Below are positions 50,873 to 59,614 of a DNA stretch of 64,000 nucleotides, piece by piece. Origin of the DNA: Virgisporangium aurantiacum (GTDB lineage: Bacteria; Actinomycetota; Actinomycetes; Mycobacteriales; Micromonosporaceae); assembly GCF_016863635.1 (NCBI RefSeq), contig NZ_BOPG01000101.1, forward strand, positions 1 to 64,000, given 5' to 3'. Every line of letters starts with the position of its first letter. Positions within the stretch are counted from its first letter, which is position 1. A program made the translations under genes and the position numbers. Below the pieces are notes generated by a model, which worked only from the letters and a program-made list of their open reading frames with translations, made no database searches and was not told where the DNA came from.

Positions 50873-52774
50873 TCACAGCATGGGACGCACGTCCCACACC
50901 CACATGCCGCCGACCAGCTCGCCCGGACCGACCAGCTGGTCGAGAACCGTGCGCAGCTCCTCCGCCCGCCAGTGGTGCGCCGGCATCACCAGCGTCGTCA
51001 CCTCGGTCGCCCGGAAGTCGGTCGCCGCCTGGGCGCGGATCTCCGGGGTGACCGTCACCATCACGTTCTGCTCGGCGATCTGCCCGAGCATCGACATCGT
51101 GGGCGGGTAGATCGGCCCGAACATCGCGACCCGGTCGGGCTCGTTCGGGTTCGGGGCCAGGTAGTACCCGCCGAAGATCCGGAAGTCGAGGTTCGTGGCC
51201 GTCTGCCACTGCATCGTGTGCAGGGCCGGACCCCAGCCGGGCGGGACGCCGAGCACCACCCCGTCGCGCGGGATGTGGTCCTTGTACATCGCCGTGGTGA
51301 AGAACGGCGGCACGTACGGGCGTTCGAACACCGGCAACGGTGTGGGCGTCAGCGGGCCGAGCACCATCGCGAGCACGACGACGCCGAGCAGGCGCACCAC
51401 CGTCCCCTCCGCGGCGGTGTCGCCGAGGGTGGTCGTCGCGGCCCGGCGGTGGACGGCCTCGTCGAACCGTTTGACCGCGACCGCGAGCATGCAGCCGACC
51501 ACCGGTGTCACCACGAGCGCCAGCCGGGTCGGCACCACCGAGTCGAACAGCGGCAGCGCGTCGAGCCAGCCCCAGGGCGCCACGATGTCGAGCGGTTCAC
51601 CGTTCATCTTCGGCTCCGAGCCGAGCGAGAGCAGGGTGAACACGACACCGGTGATCGCCAACGACCGCACGATCGCGTCGCGCCGCAGCCAGATCACCAC
51701 CGCGAGCAGCACGAGCAGCAGCGGCCAGCCGAAGAACGAGTTCTCCTCGGTGGAGCCCTGAGCGATCTTGGCGGTGATCAGCGGGTCGCCGGCCACCGAC
51801 CGCCGGGCGAACGTCCAGTAGCCGGCGAGGTCGGCGCCGTACAGGAGGATGTAGTCGGGCAGGCCGCGGTAGTAGCCCTTGCCGAAGAACTGCTGATAGA
51901 GCGGGTAGGCCAGCGCCACGCCGGCCACGACCGCGGTCGTGGCCAGGCTTTTAAGGGCATCCGGGACGCGCTGCGCGAGCTCGCGCGGCCGCGCGAACGC
52001 GTAGGGGACCAGGAACACGAACAGGCCGAGCGCGGTGAGGAACAGCAGTTCCTCGTTGATGAACACCTGCACGATCACGAGACCGGCCAGGATCAGCCCG
52101 CGCATCACCGGGTGCCGGCCCGGTTTGCCCAGGCTGAACACGGCGAGCACCACGAAGGGCAGCACGTACTGGCCGGAGATGTTCGGGTGGCCGGTGGCCT
52201 GGGAGATCATCGCCGGCGCGAACCCGCAGAACGCACCGCCGATCGCGGCGGCCATCCGGTGGTCCAGCAGCCGGTTCAGCGCGAAGTACCACCCCGACGC
52301 GGTACCGGCCAGCGCCATCGTGGTGATCAGGACGAACGTGACGTCGGCGCCGAAGATCATCGTGATCGGCGACAGCGGCAGCGCGAGCGCGAGCACCGAG
52401 GTGTTCGCCATCAGGTTCAGGCCGTACGGCGCGTTGATCTTGGCGGAGAACAGCGGGTTGTCGCCGTGGGCGATCGCGTTGGCGCCGTTGGTCAGCAACC
52501 ATTCGAAGAAGACCTGATCCTGGTAGTTGTCCAGGAGCATCCGGCCGGCCGGGTCGCCCCAGAGGTCGTTGAGCAGGTAGACGGCGAACGCGACGTACGC
52601 GAAGTAGGGCGCGAGCCGGTAGATCAGCGGCGGCCGCTCGGGCTGCGCCTCGACCGCGGTCTCTTCCTCTTCTTTGACGAGGCTGACCCGGTCGGACACT
52701 TCGTTCTCCGCGTCCAGAGCGGTACGCCGCCCGTCGACGGGCTCGCGCCCGGGTTCGCTCTGATCGATCGCCAC
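50873..52774 (-). CDS. Polytopic membrane protein, probable GT-C-type glycosyltransferase
   Basis: A 633-residue protein with about 11-12 membrane segments. The first loop carries DQVFFEWLL (an Asp-rich motif in the place used by GT-C enzymes), then HGDNPLFSAKINAPYGLNLMANTS. The C-terminal 150 residues are soluble and beta-rich. This fits GT-C-fold polyprenol-dependent glycosyltransferases, but the donor and acceptor are unknown. It is a clear paralog of the protein at 53,219-55,027, with a MazG-like gene and tRNA-Ser between them. A family 2 glycosyltransferase and a methyltransferase nearby suggest a surface-glycan pathway. Confidence 0.8.
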   Translation of the reverse strand: MAIDQSEPGREPVDGRRTALDAENEVSDRVSLVKEEEETAVEAQPERPPLIYRLAPYFAYVAFAVYLLNDLWGDPAGRMLLDNYQDQVFFEWLLTNGANAIAHGDNPLFSAKINAPYGLNLMANTSVLALALPLSPITMIFGADVTFVLITTMALAGTASGWYFALNRLLDHRMAAAIGGAFCGFAPAMISQATGHPNISGQYVLPFVVLAVFSLGKPGRHPVMRGLILAGLVIVQVFINEELLFLTALGLFVFLVPYAFARPRELAQRVPDALKSLATTAVVAGVALAYPLYQQFFGKGYYRGLPDYILLYGADLAGYWTFARRSVAGDPLITAKIAQGSTEENSFFGWPLLLVLLAVVIWLRRDAIVRSLAITGVVFTLLSLGSEPKMNGEPLDIVAPWGWLDALPLFDSVVPTRLALVVTPVVGCMLAVAVKRFDEAVHRRAATTTLGDTAAEGTVVRLLGVVVLAMVLGPLTPTPLPVFERPYVPPFFTTAMYKDHIPRDGVVLGVPPGWGPALHTMQWQTATNLDFRIFGGYYLAPNPNEPDRVAMFGPIYPPTMSMLGQIAEQNVMVTVTPEIRAQAATDFRATEVTTLVMPAHHWRAEELRTVLDQLVGPGELVGGMWVWDVRPML

Positions 52775-52799
52775 GGCCCGGAGTTTAAGCTGTCTCGCT

Positions 52800-53099
52800 G
52801 TGACAGAGACAGAAGGTGCGATCCGGGCGATCGCCGAGCGTGTCCGCGCCCGTCACGCCGACGCCTCCACCTGCCTCGACACCCAGGTGCTGTGCCTGGC
52901 CGAGGAGGTCGGCGAGGCCGTGCAGGCCTACCGCCGGGCCACCGGCCGGGCCCGGTCGACGGCACCCTGGTCGGCGGTCGCCGAGGAACTGGCCGACGTG
53001 GTGATCGTCGCCCACGTGACCGCGCTCCTGGCCGGCATCGACCTGGACACCGCCATCAAGACCAAGTTGGCCGCGATCGAAGCCCGCGGCGGCGTCTGA
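52800..53099 (+). CDS. MazG-like nucleotide pyrophosphohydrolase
   Basis: A 99-residue all-alpha protein. The metal-binding pattern EEVGEAVQA and later EELADVVI (ExxE and ExxD) is that of the MazG/iMazG superfamily, whose members hydrolyse non-canonical or excess nucleoside triphosphates. GTG 52,800 starts the gene 25 bases from the divergent membrane protein. It is a small, single-domain form. The substrate is unknown. Confidence 0.85.
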   Translation: MTETEGAIRAIAERVRARHADASTCLDTQVLCLAEEVGEAVQAYRRATGRARSTAPWSAVAEELADVVIVAHVTALLAGIDLDTAIKTKLAAIEARGGV

Positions 53100-53120
53100 G
53101 CCCGCCTTCAAAGGCAACTG

Positions 53121-53205
53121 CGGAGGGTGTGGGATTCGAACCCACGATGAGTTTCCCCATACCGGTTTTCAAGACCAGCGCCATCGGCCACTAGGCGAAC
53201 CCTCC
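53121..53205 (-). tRNA. tRNA-Ser(TGA)
   Basis: Read on the minus strand: acceptor arms GGAGGGT and ACCCTCC with discriminator G, anticodon loop CTTGAAA with anticodon TGA, a long variable arm (as in serine tRNAs) and T-loop TTCGAAT. The gene is complete (85 nt) and CCA is not encoded. Confidence 0.95.
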
Positions 53206-53218
53206 CGGTGCGCACAGC

Positions 53219-55027
53219 CTAACCGGGTACCCCGTTCGCCACGAACTCCCTTACGTCCCACACCCACACGTCCTCGACCAGCCGGGCCGGACCGACCAGC
53301 AGGTCGACCGTGTTCTTCACCAGGTCGGCGCGCGGGGTGGTGACGGGCAGGATCAGCGTCGTCACCTTGTACTCGCGGAAATCCTTCACGGCCTGGCGCC
53401 GGTGCTCGTCGGTGATCAGCGCGTCGACACCGCCCTCGCCGACGTACCAGATCAGCTTCATGGTGGGCGGGTAGTACGGCCCGAAGTTGGCCCGGCGGGT
53501 CGGGTCGCCGGGCGTCGGTGCCAGGTAGTAGCCGCCGACGACGTCGAAGTCGAGGTTCGTGTCGAGCTGCCAGGACATGGCGCTCAGGTACGGGACCCAG
53601 CCCGGTGGCGTGGAGAGCACCACGCCGTCCTCGGGAATCACGTCGCGCCATGCCCCGCTGGTGAAGAAGACCGGCGTGGCCGGCACGTGCGGCGCCGAGG
53701 TGGCGAGCGGCGTCGGCGCGATCGGCAGCAGGGCGGCGACCACGATCGCGGTCCACAGCACCCGGAAGCGGGCCGGCTGGAACCGGTCGATCGCGAGCGC
53801 GAGCAAAACGCCGATCATCGGGGTCAATGCCAGGCCGATGCGGGTGGGCACCACCGAGTTGAACAGGGGCAGTTCGGCGATGTAGTACCACGGCGTGCGC
53901 ACGCCGGTGGGTTGGCCGTCGATCAGCACGTTCGGGCCGAGCGACAACCACCAGAACCACAGCAGCGTGATCATCAGCGCGCGGCCGGCCGCCGACCGCG
54001 CGAGCACCACGGCGACGCCGAGCAGCACGTACAGCAGCGGCAGCCCGAAGAACGTGTTCTCCTCGGACCCGCTCGACGCCAGCGCGTACGAGGTGGCTTT
54101 CGACCCGAGCACCGACTGGCTGGCGTACGCCTTCACGGCCATCAGGTCGGTGCCCATCGTCTGCACACCCAGCGGCAGCCCGTGGTACGACGACGGCCCG
54201 AAGAACTGCCAGTACAGCGGGTACGCGAGCACCGCTCCGGCCACACCCAGGCACAGGCCGGAGGCCTTCAGCGCCGGCCCGGCCAGCGTCCGCGCCTCCC
54301 GCGGCTTCTGCACCGCCCAGAGCAGCACGAAGACGATCATTATCAGCGCGGTGAGGAACAGCACCTCTTCGTTGATGAACGCCTGGTAGATCACCAGACC
54401 GGCGAGCACCAGGCCGTTCCGCCGCCACCGCGACGGGTCGCGCATCTTGAGGACCCTGAGCACGATGAACGGCACCAGGAACTGGCTGACGATGTTCGGG
54501 TGACCGTTCGCGTGCGAGATCATTCCCGGCGCGAAGCCGCAAGACGCACCGCCGATGATCGCGGCGACGCGGCTCGACACCAGGTGCCGGTCGAACACGT
54601 GGTACCAGGCATACGCCGTACCGGCCAGGCCGAGCGTGGTCATCACCAGGAAGGCGATCCACGGACCGAACAGAATGGTCACCGGCGCCAGCGGCAGGGT
54701 CCAGCCGAGCGTCGACGTGTTCGCCATGAGGTTGAGCCCGTACGGAGCATTCATCTGCTCCGCGAAGAACGGGTTCTCGCCGTGGGTGAACACCCGCGAG
54801 GCATGGATGAGCATCCACTGGAAGAAAAGAGGGTCGTCGCGGTTCTCCCGCAACACCCCGTTGCCGAGCCACAATCCCCATGTGACATACACCGCTGCCG
54901 CGAGGTACCCGGCCGCCACCAGCGCGTCGGGCATCCAGCGGCGGCGGGGGCGGGACTCGGGCGCGGGATCTTCCGTGGGCGGCGGTTCCGGTGCCTGCGG
55001 GGCAAGCGACGTCACCGTGCTGCTCAC
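53219..55027 (-). CDS. Polytopic membrane protein, paralog of the 50.9-kb gene
   Basis: A 602-residue paralog of the upstream-numbered membrane protein: same order of about 11 membrane segments, DDPLFFQWMLIHASRVFTHGENPFF loop and YGLNLMANTS motif, and a soluble C-terminal domain ending VEDVWVWDVREF. Probably a GT-C-type glycosyltransferase. The paralogs share the same strand and lie on either side of the MazG-like gene and tRNA-Ser, so the duplication probably spans that pair. The start at 55,027 is taken from the open frame. Confidence 0.8.
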   Translation of the reverse strand: MSSTVTSLAPQAPEPPPTEDPAPESRPRRRWMPDALVAAGYLAAAVYVTWGLWLGNGVLRENRDDPLFFQWMLIHASRVFTHGENPFFAEQMNAPYGLNLMANTSTLGWTLPLAPVTILFGPWIAFLVMTTLGLAGTAYAWYHVFDRHLVSSRVAAIIGGASCGFAPGMISHANGHPNIVSQFLVPFIVLRVLKMRDPSRWRRNGLVLAGLVIYQAFINEEVLFLTALIMIVFVLLWAVQKPREARTLAGPALKASGLCLGVAGAVLAYPLYWQFFGPSSYHGLPLGVQTMGTDLMAVKAYASQSVLGSKATSYALASSGSEENTFFGLPLLYVLLGVAVVLARSAAGRALMITLLWFWWLSLGPNVLIDGQPTGVRTPWYYIAELPLFNSVVPTRIGLALTPMIGVLLALAIDRFQPARFRVLWTAIVVAALLPIAPTPLATSAPHVPATPVFFTSGAWRDVIPEDGVVLSTPPGWVPYLSAMSWQLDTNLDFDVVGGYYLAPTPGDPTRRANFGPYYPPTMKLIWYVGEGGVDALITDEHRRQAVKDFREYKVTTLILPVTTPRADLVKNTVDLLVGPARLVEDVWVWDVREFVANGVPG

Positions 55028-55146
55028 CCTGACTGCCTCCCTGCACCGGTATGCGTCGTCCGATTACCCGGCGCAGTGTACGGCGCCTGAGATGCCTTCG
55101 AAATCTCTAGCCGGTAGGCTACCTGGGTTCTGGCGTACTGATCGAC

Positions 55147-55893
55147 ATGACTGACGACGGGAAACGAGCGCGGATGGCGGAGATCCTGGGCGACCAGAAG
55201 GTCCAGTCCGAGGTCCTTGAGGGCCTGTCGATGTGCGTGAACCACCGCAAGTGGTTCGCGGACTTCGCGGTCCCGTACCTGGGCGATCACCCTATCGAGG
55301 TGAGCGCCGGGATGGGTGACTACGCGGCCGAGTGGTTCGCGCAGGTCCCTCGGATGACCGTGTCGGAGGTGGAGCCCGACCGCCTGGTCGCGCTCAAGGA
55401 GCGGTTCGCCGCCGACCCCGGCATGGATGTTCGCGAGCTGATGCTCCCCGCAACGGAGCCGGGCGATCACAGTGCGGCGGTCTCGTACAACGTTTTGGAA
55501 CATATTGACGACGACGTGAGCGCTCTTCGGAGCATGGGCGCGCTCGTGCGTCCGGGCGGCCACGTGGTGATCGTGGTGCCGGCGTTCAACTGGGCGATGA
55601 GCCCGGCCGACTACGCCACCGGGCACGTGCGCCGGTACACGAAGAAGTCGATGCGCAAGGCGATGGACGCGGCCGGTCTGGAGATCGTGAAGCTGCACTA
55701 CGCCAACATGTTCGGCCTCTTCGGTTACGTGTTCACCACCAAGATCCTGCGGCTGATGCCGGGCCCGGGCAAGCTGGTGTTCGTCTACGACCGGTTCGTC
55801 GCGCCGGTCAACCGGGCGCTCGAGAAGATCGCGAACCCGCCGTTCGGCCAGTCGGTCGTCGCGGTGGCGCGGGTACCGCAGAAGGCCCAATAA
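55147..55893 (+). CDS. Class I SAM-dependent methyltransferase
   Basis: A 248-residue methyltransferase. The SAM site is weakly conserved: IEVSAGMGDYAAEWF (motif I, G-x-G), VEPDRLVAL (acidic loop), and YNVLEHIDDDVSALRSMGALVRPGGHVV (motif IV/post-motif). It resembles methyltransferases of polyprenyl-linked glycan and lipid pathways, which often sit beside family 2 glycosyltransferases. ATG 55,147 is the start. The quinone oxidoreductase follows 10 bases after the stop and may be co-transcribed. Confidence 0.8.
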   Translation: MTDDGKRARMAEILGDQKVQSEVLEGLSMCVNHRKWFADFAVPYLGDHPIEVSAGMGDYAAEWFAQVPRMTVSEVEPDRLVALKERFAADPGMDVRELMLPATEPGDHSAAVSYNVLEHIDDDVSALRSMGALVRPGGHVVIVVPAFNWAMSPADYATGHVRRYTKKSMRKAMDAAGLEIVKLHYANMFGLFGYVFTTKILRLMPGPGKLVFVYDRFVAPVNRALEKIANPPFGQSVVAVARVPQKAQ

Positions 55894-55903
55894 GCTCAAC
55901 GGC

Positions 55904-56977
55904 GTGCACGCGATCGTCATCGTCGCCTCCTTCGGCGACAAATCGGCAGCAGCCGACGGCGGCGAACTCCGGTGGACCGAGGTCGACGACCCGGAACCCG
56001 GTGCCGGTGAGGTTCTCATCGATGTTGTCGCCGCCGGCGTCAACCGGGCCGACCTCATGCAGGCGTCCGGCAGGTATCCGCCACCGCCCGGTGCGCCGCC
56101 CTATCCGGGGCTGGAGTGCGCCGGGCGGATCAGCGTCGTCGGTGCGGGCGTCACCGGGTGGGAGCCCGGCGACGAGGTGTGCGCGCTGCTCGCCGGCGGC
56201 GGCTACGCCGAGCGGGTCGTCGTGCCGGCGGCGTGCGTGCTGCCGGTGCCGCGGGGCGTCGCCCTGGCCGACGCCGCCGCACTGCCCGAGGTCGCCTGCA
56301 CCGTCTGGTCGAATCTCCGGATGGTCGCGGGGCTGAAGTCCAGCGAGACCCTGCTGGTGCACGGCGGCGCGAGCGGCATCGGCACGTTCGCGATCCAGTA
56401 CGCCCGGGCGCTCGGCTGCGAGGTCTTCGCCACGGCTCGGGCCGGCAAGCACGCGGCGATCACCGCGCTCGGCGCCACCGCGATCGACTACGAGACCGAG
56501 GACTTCGCCGAGCGGGTCGACGCCGACGTCGTGCTCGACATCATCGGCGGGCCGTACCTCGCCCGGAACCTCGCCGCGCTGAAGACCAACGGCCGCCTGG
56601 TGATCATCGGCGCACAGGGCGGCCGCACGGCCGAACTCGACCTCGGGCTGATGCTCGCCAAGCGGGCCACCATCGCCGCGACGACGCTGCGGGCGCGTCC
56701 GCTGGGGGAGAAGGCGGCGATCGTGGCGGGTGTGCGCGAAGAGGTCTGGCCGCTGGTCGAGCAGGGACGGATCCGGCCGGTGATCCACCGCCGGCTGCCG
56801 CTGCCCGACGCCGCCGAGGCGCACCGGGTGATGACCGAGAGCTCGCACACCGGCAAGCTCCTCCTCGACGCGCCCGCTGCGGGCGACGCGTCCGCGACGG
56901 GCGACGCGCCGGCTACGGGCGGCGGACCCGCTCGCGAGCCAGGATGGCCAGCGCCTCCACCCCGTCGCGCCACGTGA
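55904..56977 (+). CDS. NAD(P)H-quinone oxidoreductase (MDR family)
   Basis: A 357-residue medium-chain dehydrogenase/reductase without the structural zinc. The GroES-like domain has EVLIDVVAAGVNRADLMQ, and the nucleotide-binding loop is VHGGASGIGTFAIQ. It resembles the PIG3/quinone reductase group. The last 30 residues are an Ala/Gly/Asp-rich tail whose coding sequence overlaps the end of the convergent glycosyltransferase by 65 bases. The start GTG at 55,904 is 10 bases after the methyltransferase gene. Confidence 0.88.
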   Translation: MHAIVIVASFGDKSAAADGGELRWTEVDDPEPGAGEVLIDVVAAGVNRADLMQASGRYPPPPGAPPYPGLECAGRISVVGAGVTGWEPGDEVCALLAGGGYAERVVVPAACVLPVPRGVALADAAALPEVACTVWSNLRMVAGLKSSETLLVHGGASGIGTFAIQYARALGCEVFATARAGKHAAITALGATAIDYETEDFAERVDADVVLDIIGGPYLARNLAALKTNGRLVIIGAQGGRTAELDLGLMLAKRATIAATTLRARPLGEKAAIVAGVREEVWPLVEQGRIRPVIHRRLPLPDAAEAHRVMTESSHTGKLLLDAPAAGDASATGDAPATGGGPAREPGWPAPPPRRAT

Positions 56978-57602
56978 TCTTCTTGCCCTCTTCACGGGTG
57001 CGGGCGCGGTAGCTGATCGGCACCTCGTACGGGCGCACCCCGCGGCGCAGCAGCTTGCCGGTGACCTCGGCCTCCATCCCGAACCCGCGGGACTTGACGT
57101 CGAGCGAGCGGTACAGGGCCAACGGCATCAGCTTGAAGCACGTTTCCAGATCGCCGATGTAGCAGTTGAACAGCATGTTGGCGTAGGTGGTGACCGCCTT
57201 GTTGCCCATCACGTACCAGAACGAGAAGGAACTGTGCGATCCGAACGACCGGTTGCCGTAGACGACTTCAGCGCGTCCGTCGAGCACCGGCGCGAGCAGC
57301 TTCGGGATGTCCTGCGGGTCGTACTCGAGGTCGGCGTCGAGGATCACCATGTACTCGCCGGAGGCCGACTCGGTGGCCGTGCGGATCGCGGCGCCCTTGC
57401 CCCGGTTGCGCGGCTGCACCACGACGGTGAGCCGGGGGTCGTCGAACGTGCCGAGGATCTCGGCGGTGGCGTCGCGGCTGCCGTCGTCGACCACCACGAG
57501 TTCGACCTCGCACGGGTAGGGGACGTCAAGCGCCTGCTTGACGGCCGCCGCCACCCGGGCCTCCTCGTTGTAGACCGGCATCAGGATCGACAGCTTGACC
57601 AC
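56913..57602 (-). CDS. Family 2 glycosyltransferase (dolichol-phosphate-mannose-synthase type)
   Basis: A 229-residue GT-A enzyme. It starts SILMPVYNEE, has the DDGS motif (VVVDDGSRDAT) and the DADLEYDPQ metal motif, with GNRSFGSHSSF and the R-x-x-x-W-like end typical of polyprenyl-phosphate mannose/glucose synthases. It transfers a sugar from a nucleotide donor to a polyprenyl phosphate. The absence of C-terminal membrane helices fits the soluble DPM1 type. Its product could serve the GT-C-like membrane proteins nearby. Confidence 0.88.
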   Translation of the reverse strand: MVKLSILMPVYNEEARVAAAVKQALDVPYPCEVELVVVDDGSRDATAEILGTFDDPRLTVVVQPRNRGKGAAIRTATESASGEYMVILDADLEYDPQDIPKLLAPVLDGRAEVVYGNRSFGSHSSFSFWYVMGNKAVTTYANMLFNCYIGDLETCFKLMPLALYRSLDVKSRGFGMEAEVTGKLLRRGVRPYEVPISYRARTREEGKKITWRDGVEALAILARERVRRP

Positions 57603-57620
57603 CGGCGTACTGTACCGGCC

Positions 57621-57998
57621 ATGTCGGACGTCGCGTCGCTCGCTGCCGCCCAGTACGTCGCCCTGACCTCGTACCGGCGCGACGGAACGCCCGTGGCGAC
57701 ACCGATCTGGGTGTGCGCCTACGGTTCCGGGCTCGCGGTGTGGACGGTCCGCTCGTCGTTCAAGGTCAAGCGGATCGGGCGCAACCCGGCGGTGTCGTTG
57801 GCGCCGTGCAAGTTCCGGGGCGAGGTCACCGGGCCGGCGGCGGCCGGCCGCGCCACGGTCCTGTCCGACGAGGAGACCGCGAAGCTACGAAAGGTGATGG
57901 CCCGCAAATACGGGCTGATGGGCTGGCTGACCGTCTACGGCAGCGTGTTGCGGCGCGGTCGCACCGGGACGGTCGGTATCGCAATCGAACTGGATTAA
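57621..57998 (+). CDS. PPOX-class F420-dependent oxidoreductase
   Basis: A 125-residue split-beta-barrel flavin/F420-binding protein. The start ATG 57,621 gives MSDVASLAAAQYVALTSYRRDG, then TPVATPIWVC and the later KVKRIGRNPAVSLAPCKFRGE, matching the PPOX F420-type family. Such enzymes use reduced F420 or FMN on small molecules. The open frame runs back to 57,234 over the antisense glycosyltransferase, but the upstream part is not protein-like. Confidence 0.88.
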   Translation: MSDVASLAAAQYVALTSYRRDGTPVATPIWVCAYGSGLAVWTVRSSFKVKRIGRNPAVSLAPCKFRGEVTGPAAAGRATVLSDEETAKLRKVMARKYGLMGWLTVYGSVLRRGRTGTVGIAIELD

Positions 57999-58023
57999 TT
58001 CCAAAAAACTATTCACATACGGG

Positions 58024-58060
58024 AAGAGGCGCTTGCCGGAGAGATCCGGTAGCGCCTCTT
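58024..58060. terminator. Stem-loop terminator between convergent genes
   Basis: Perfect 10-base arms AAGAGGCGCT (58,024-58,033) and AGCGCCTCTT (58,051-58,060) with an inner CCGGA/TCCGG stem, followed by TTT on the plus strand. It serves the oxidoreductase and, on the other strand, bldC. Confidence 0.85.
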
Positions 58061-58079
58061 TCCGAATGTTGAATGGGGG

Positions 58080-58289
58080 TCAGTCGCCCTGCCGCTGCTG
58101 CGGGATCTGCCCCTGCAGCAACGCCCGAACCTCCGACTCGCGGTACCGCCGGTGGCCCCCCAGCGTGCGGATTGCGCTCAACTTGCCAGCCTTGGCCCAC
58201 CGCGTGACCGTTTTCGGGTCGACCCGGAACATCGACGCAACCTCCGCCGGTGTCAGTAAAGGTTCCGGTTCGTGCGTGCGCGATGCCAT
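58080..58289 (-). CDS. bldC: Developmental regulator BldC (MerR-like HTH)
   Basis: A 69-residue protein made almost entirely of a MerR-type winged helix: LLTPAEVASMFRVDPKTVTRW, GKLSAIRTLGGHRRYRESEV. This matches BldC, which binds direct repeats and delays entry into sporulation in filamentous actinomycetes. The neighbourhood (amino-acid dehydrogenase, DUF3073, purine genes) is the usual one. Its presence shows a developmental, filamentous lifestyle or ancestry. Confidence 0.95.
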   Translation of the reverse strand: MASRTHEPEPLLTPAEVASMFRVDPKTVTRWAKAGKLSAIRTLGGHRRYRESEVRALLQGQIPQQRQGD

Positions 58290-58634
58290 CGGTTCTCCTC
58301 ACATGTGCCCAAGAGCGAAGGCCGGGGTCCCGCCGGCCGAACGCGCTTCTCATGGTCCGGCTAGTCCCCGATGTCCGACATTACCCGAACGGATGAAGGT
58401 GACTGTATGGATGGATGATGAATCAGACGAATTTTCCGCTTTTAGGCGTGCGAATACCGATTTCTCATACCGATTGTCACCCTGAGTGGTCGTCTGATCC
58501 GAACCTACTTCATCTCGTCGGGGAGCAAATCACCCAAGAGATGACGGCAAATTGACCCATCCGGTCAACGTTTGACGTCCGGAGGTACCCCTCGCGCAAA
58601 TCTTGACGATGTGAGCGGTGCTCCCAATAGGGAA
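58290..58634. other. 345-base bldC upstream region
   Basis: No convincing gene. It probably holds the bldC promoter and long 5' leader. The stretch is less GC-rich than average around 58,390-58,560, as expected of a promoter region. No clear repeat or terminator was found. Confidence 0.5.
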
Positions 58635-59504
58635 CTAGTTGCACCGTTCGAGGAGTTGGATCGCCCGCCACCGCTCCACGAGCTGCTCGTAGGCCTTGGT
58701 GGCGTCGTCACCCCGGCCCTCGGCAACCGCGGTGAGCCCGTGCGCGATCAGGCCGGGCGAATCGTCGCCGACGAGCTGCTCGTCGGACATGAGAGCGACC
58801 AGGCCGCCGTAGTCGAGCTCCACGAGCGAGCTGTCGTGGAACTCGTCGAGCCATCGGGACGTCTCCGCGACGGCCTGGGTGATCGGCACGTCGCCCAGCG
58901 ACCGTTCGAGGATCGCGTGCGCCTCCTGGGCCCGGGCGCGCGCCTTCATGATCGCGCAGCGGTAGCGCAGCACCCGCCGACCGGGCCGGGTCGACAGCTC
59001 GCGGTCGGCGAGATCGACGAACGCGAACCAGCGCAGCGGCACGCCCCACGTCGACACCTGCTCGTGCAGCCGGGGCAGCCCGTGCTCGAGCACCCGGGCC
59101 CCGCTGCGCCAGTCGTCGACCACCGACTGGGCCTGGCCGGCCAGGATCGGCGGTACGAACGCGTCGGCGATGACCGGGGGCACTCCGTCGCGCGCCGTCA
59201 GCGCCGCCTCGGCGACCCGGACCCGCAGGTTCCACGGGCAGATCAGCAGCGAGTCGCCCCACTCCAGGACGTAGGCCTCGTCGGGCAGGTTGGGCAGCCG
59301 GGTCCAGCTCGCGCCGAGCGCCTCGATGACCGAGGTGCGCTGCCGGTTCGGCCCCTCCAGCGGGGCGACGGCCCGGCCCTCCTTGACGTACCGACGCCAG
59401 TAGACCTGCCGTTCCCGGTCGAACGCGGCAAGCGGCTCGTACACCCGGAGGTAGGCGGCAAACAGGGACGGCACCTCGCGATCGTCGCACGGATCCGGGT
59501 CCAT
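58635..59504 (-). CDS. Conserved actinobacterial hypothetical protein
   Basis: A protein of about 289 residues with no recognised domain, commonly placed between bldC and the amino-acid dehydrogenase. It is mostly helical, with several Trp and Arg-rich segments (VYWRRYVKEGRAVAPLEG, EWGDSLLICPWNLRVRVAEAAL) and a charged C-terminal half. ATG 59,504 is chosen; the frame continues to 59,603 and GTG 59,474 is also possible. No ribosome site decides it. No membrane segment is evident. Confidence 0.75.
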   Translation of the reverse strand: MDPDPCDDREVPSLFAAYLRVYEPLAAFDRERQVYWRRYVKEGRAVAPLEGPNRQRTSVIEALGASWTRLPNLPDEAYVLEWGDSLLICPWNLRVRVAEAALTARDGVPPVIADAFVPPILAGQAQSVVDDWRSGARVLEHGLPRLHEQVSTWGVPLRWFAFVDLADRELSTRPGRRVLRYRCAIMKARARAQEAHAILERSLGDVPITQAVAETSRWLDEFHDSSLVELDYGGLVALMSDEQLVGDDSPGLIAHGLTAVAEGRGDDATKAYEQLVERWRAIQLLERCN

Positions 59505-59614
59505 TTGATAACACGACGCGGGTGCCGCACTAGGCTGAAAAATCATCACCGCCCCCACCTCGGGCGGTAAGACGAAGTCCCACAAGGACTGCCCCACCAC
59601 CACAAGGAGTGGCG

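Noticed and set aside
50972..55090. Long plus-strand and minus-strand frames over the two membrane protein genes
   Set aside because: They lack hydrophobic or domain structure and are frame shadows of the two polytopic membrane proteins.
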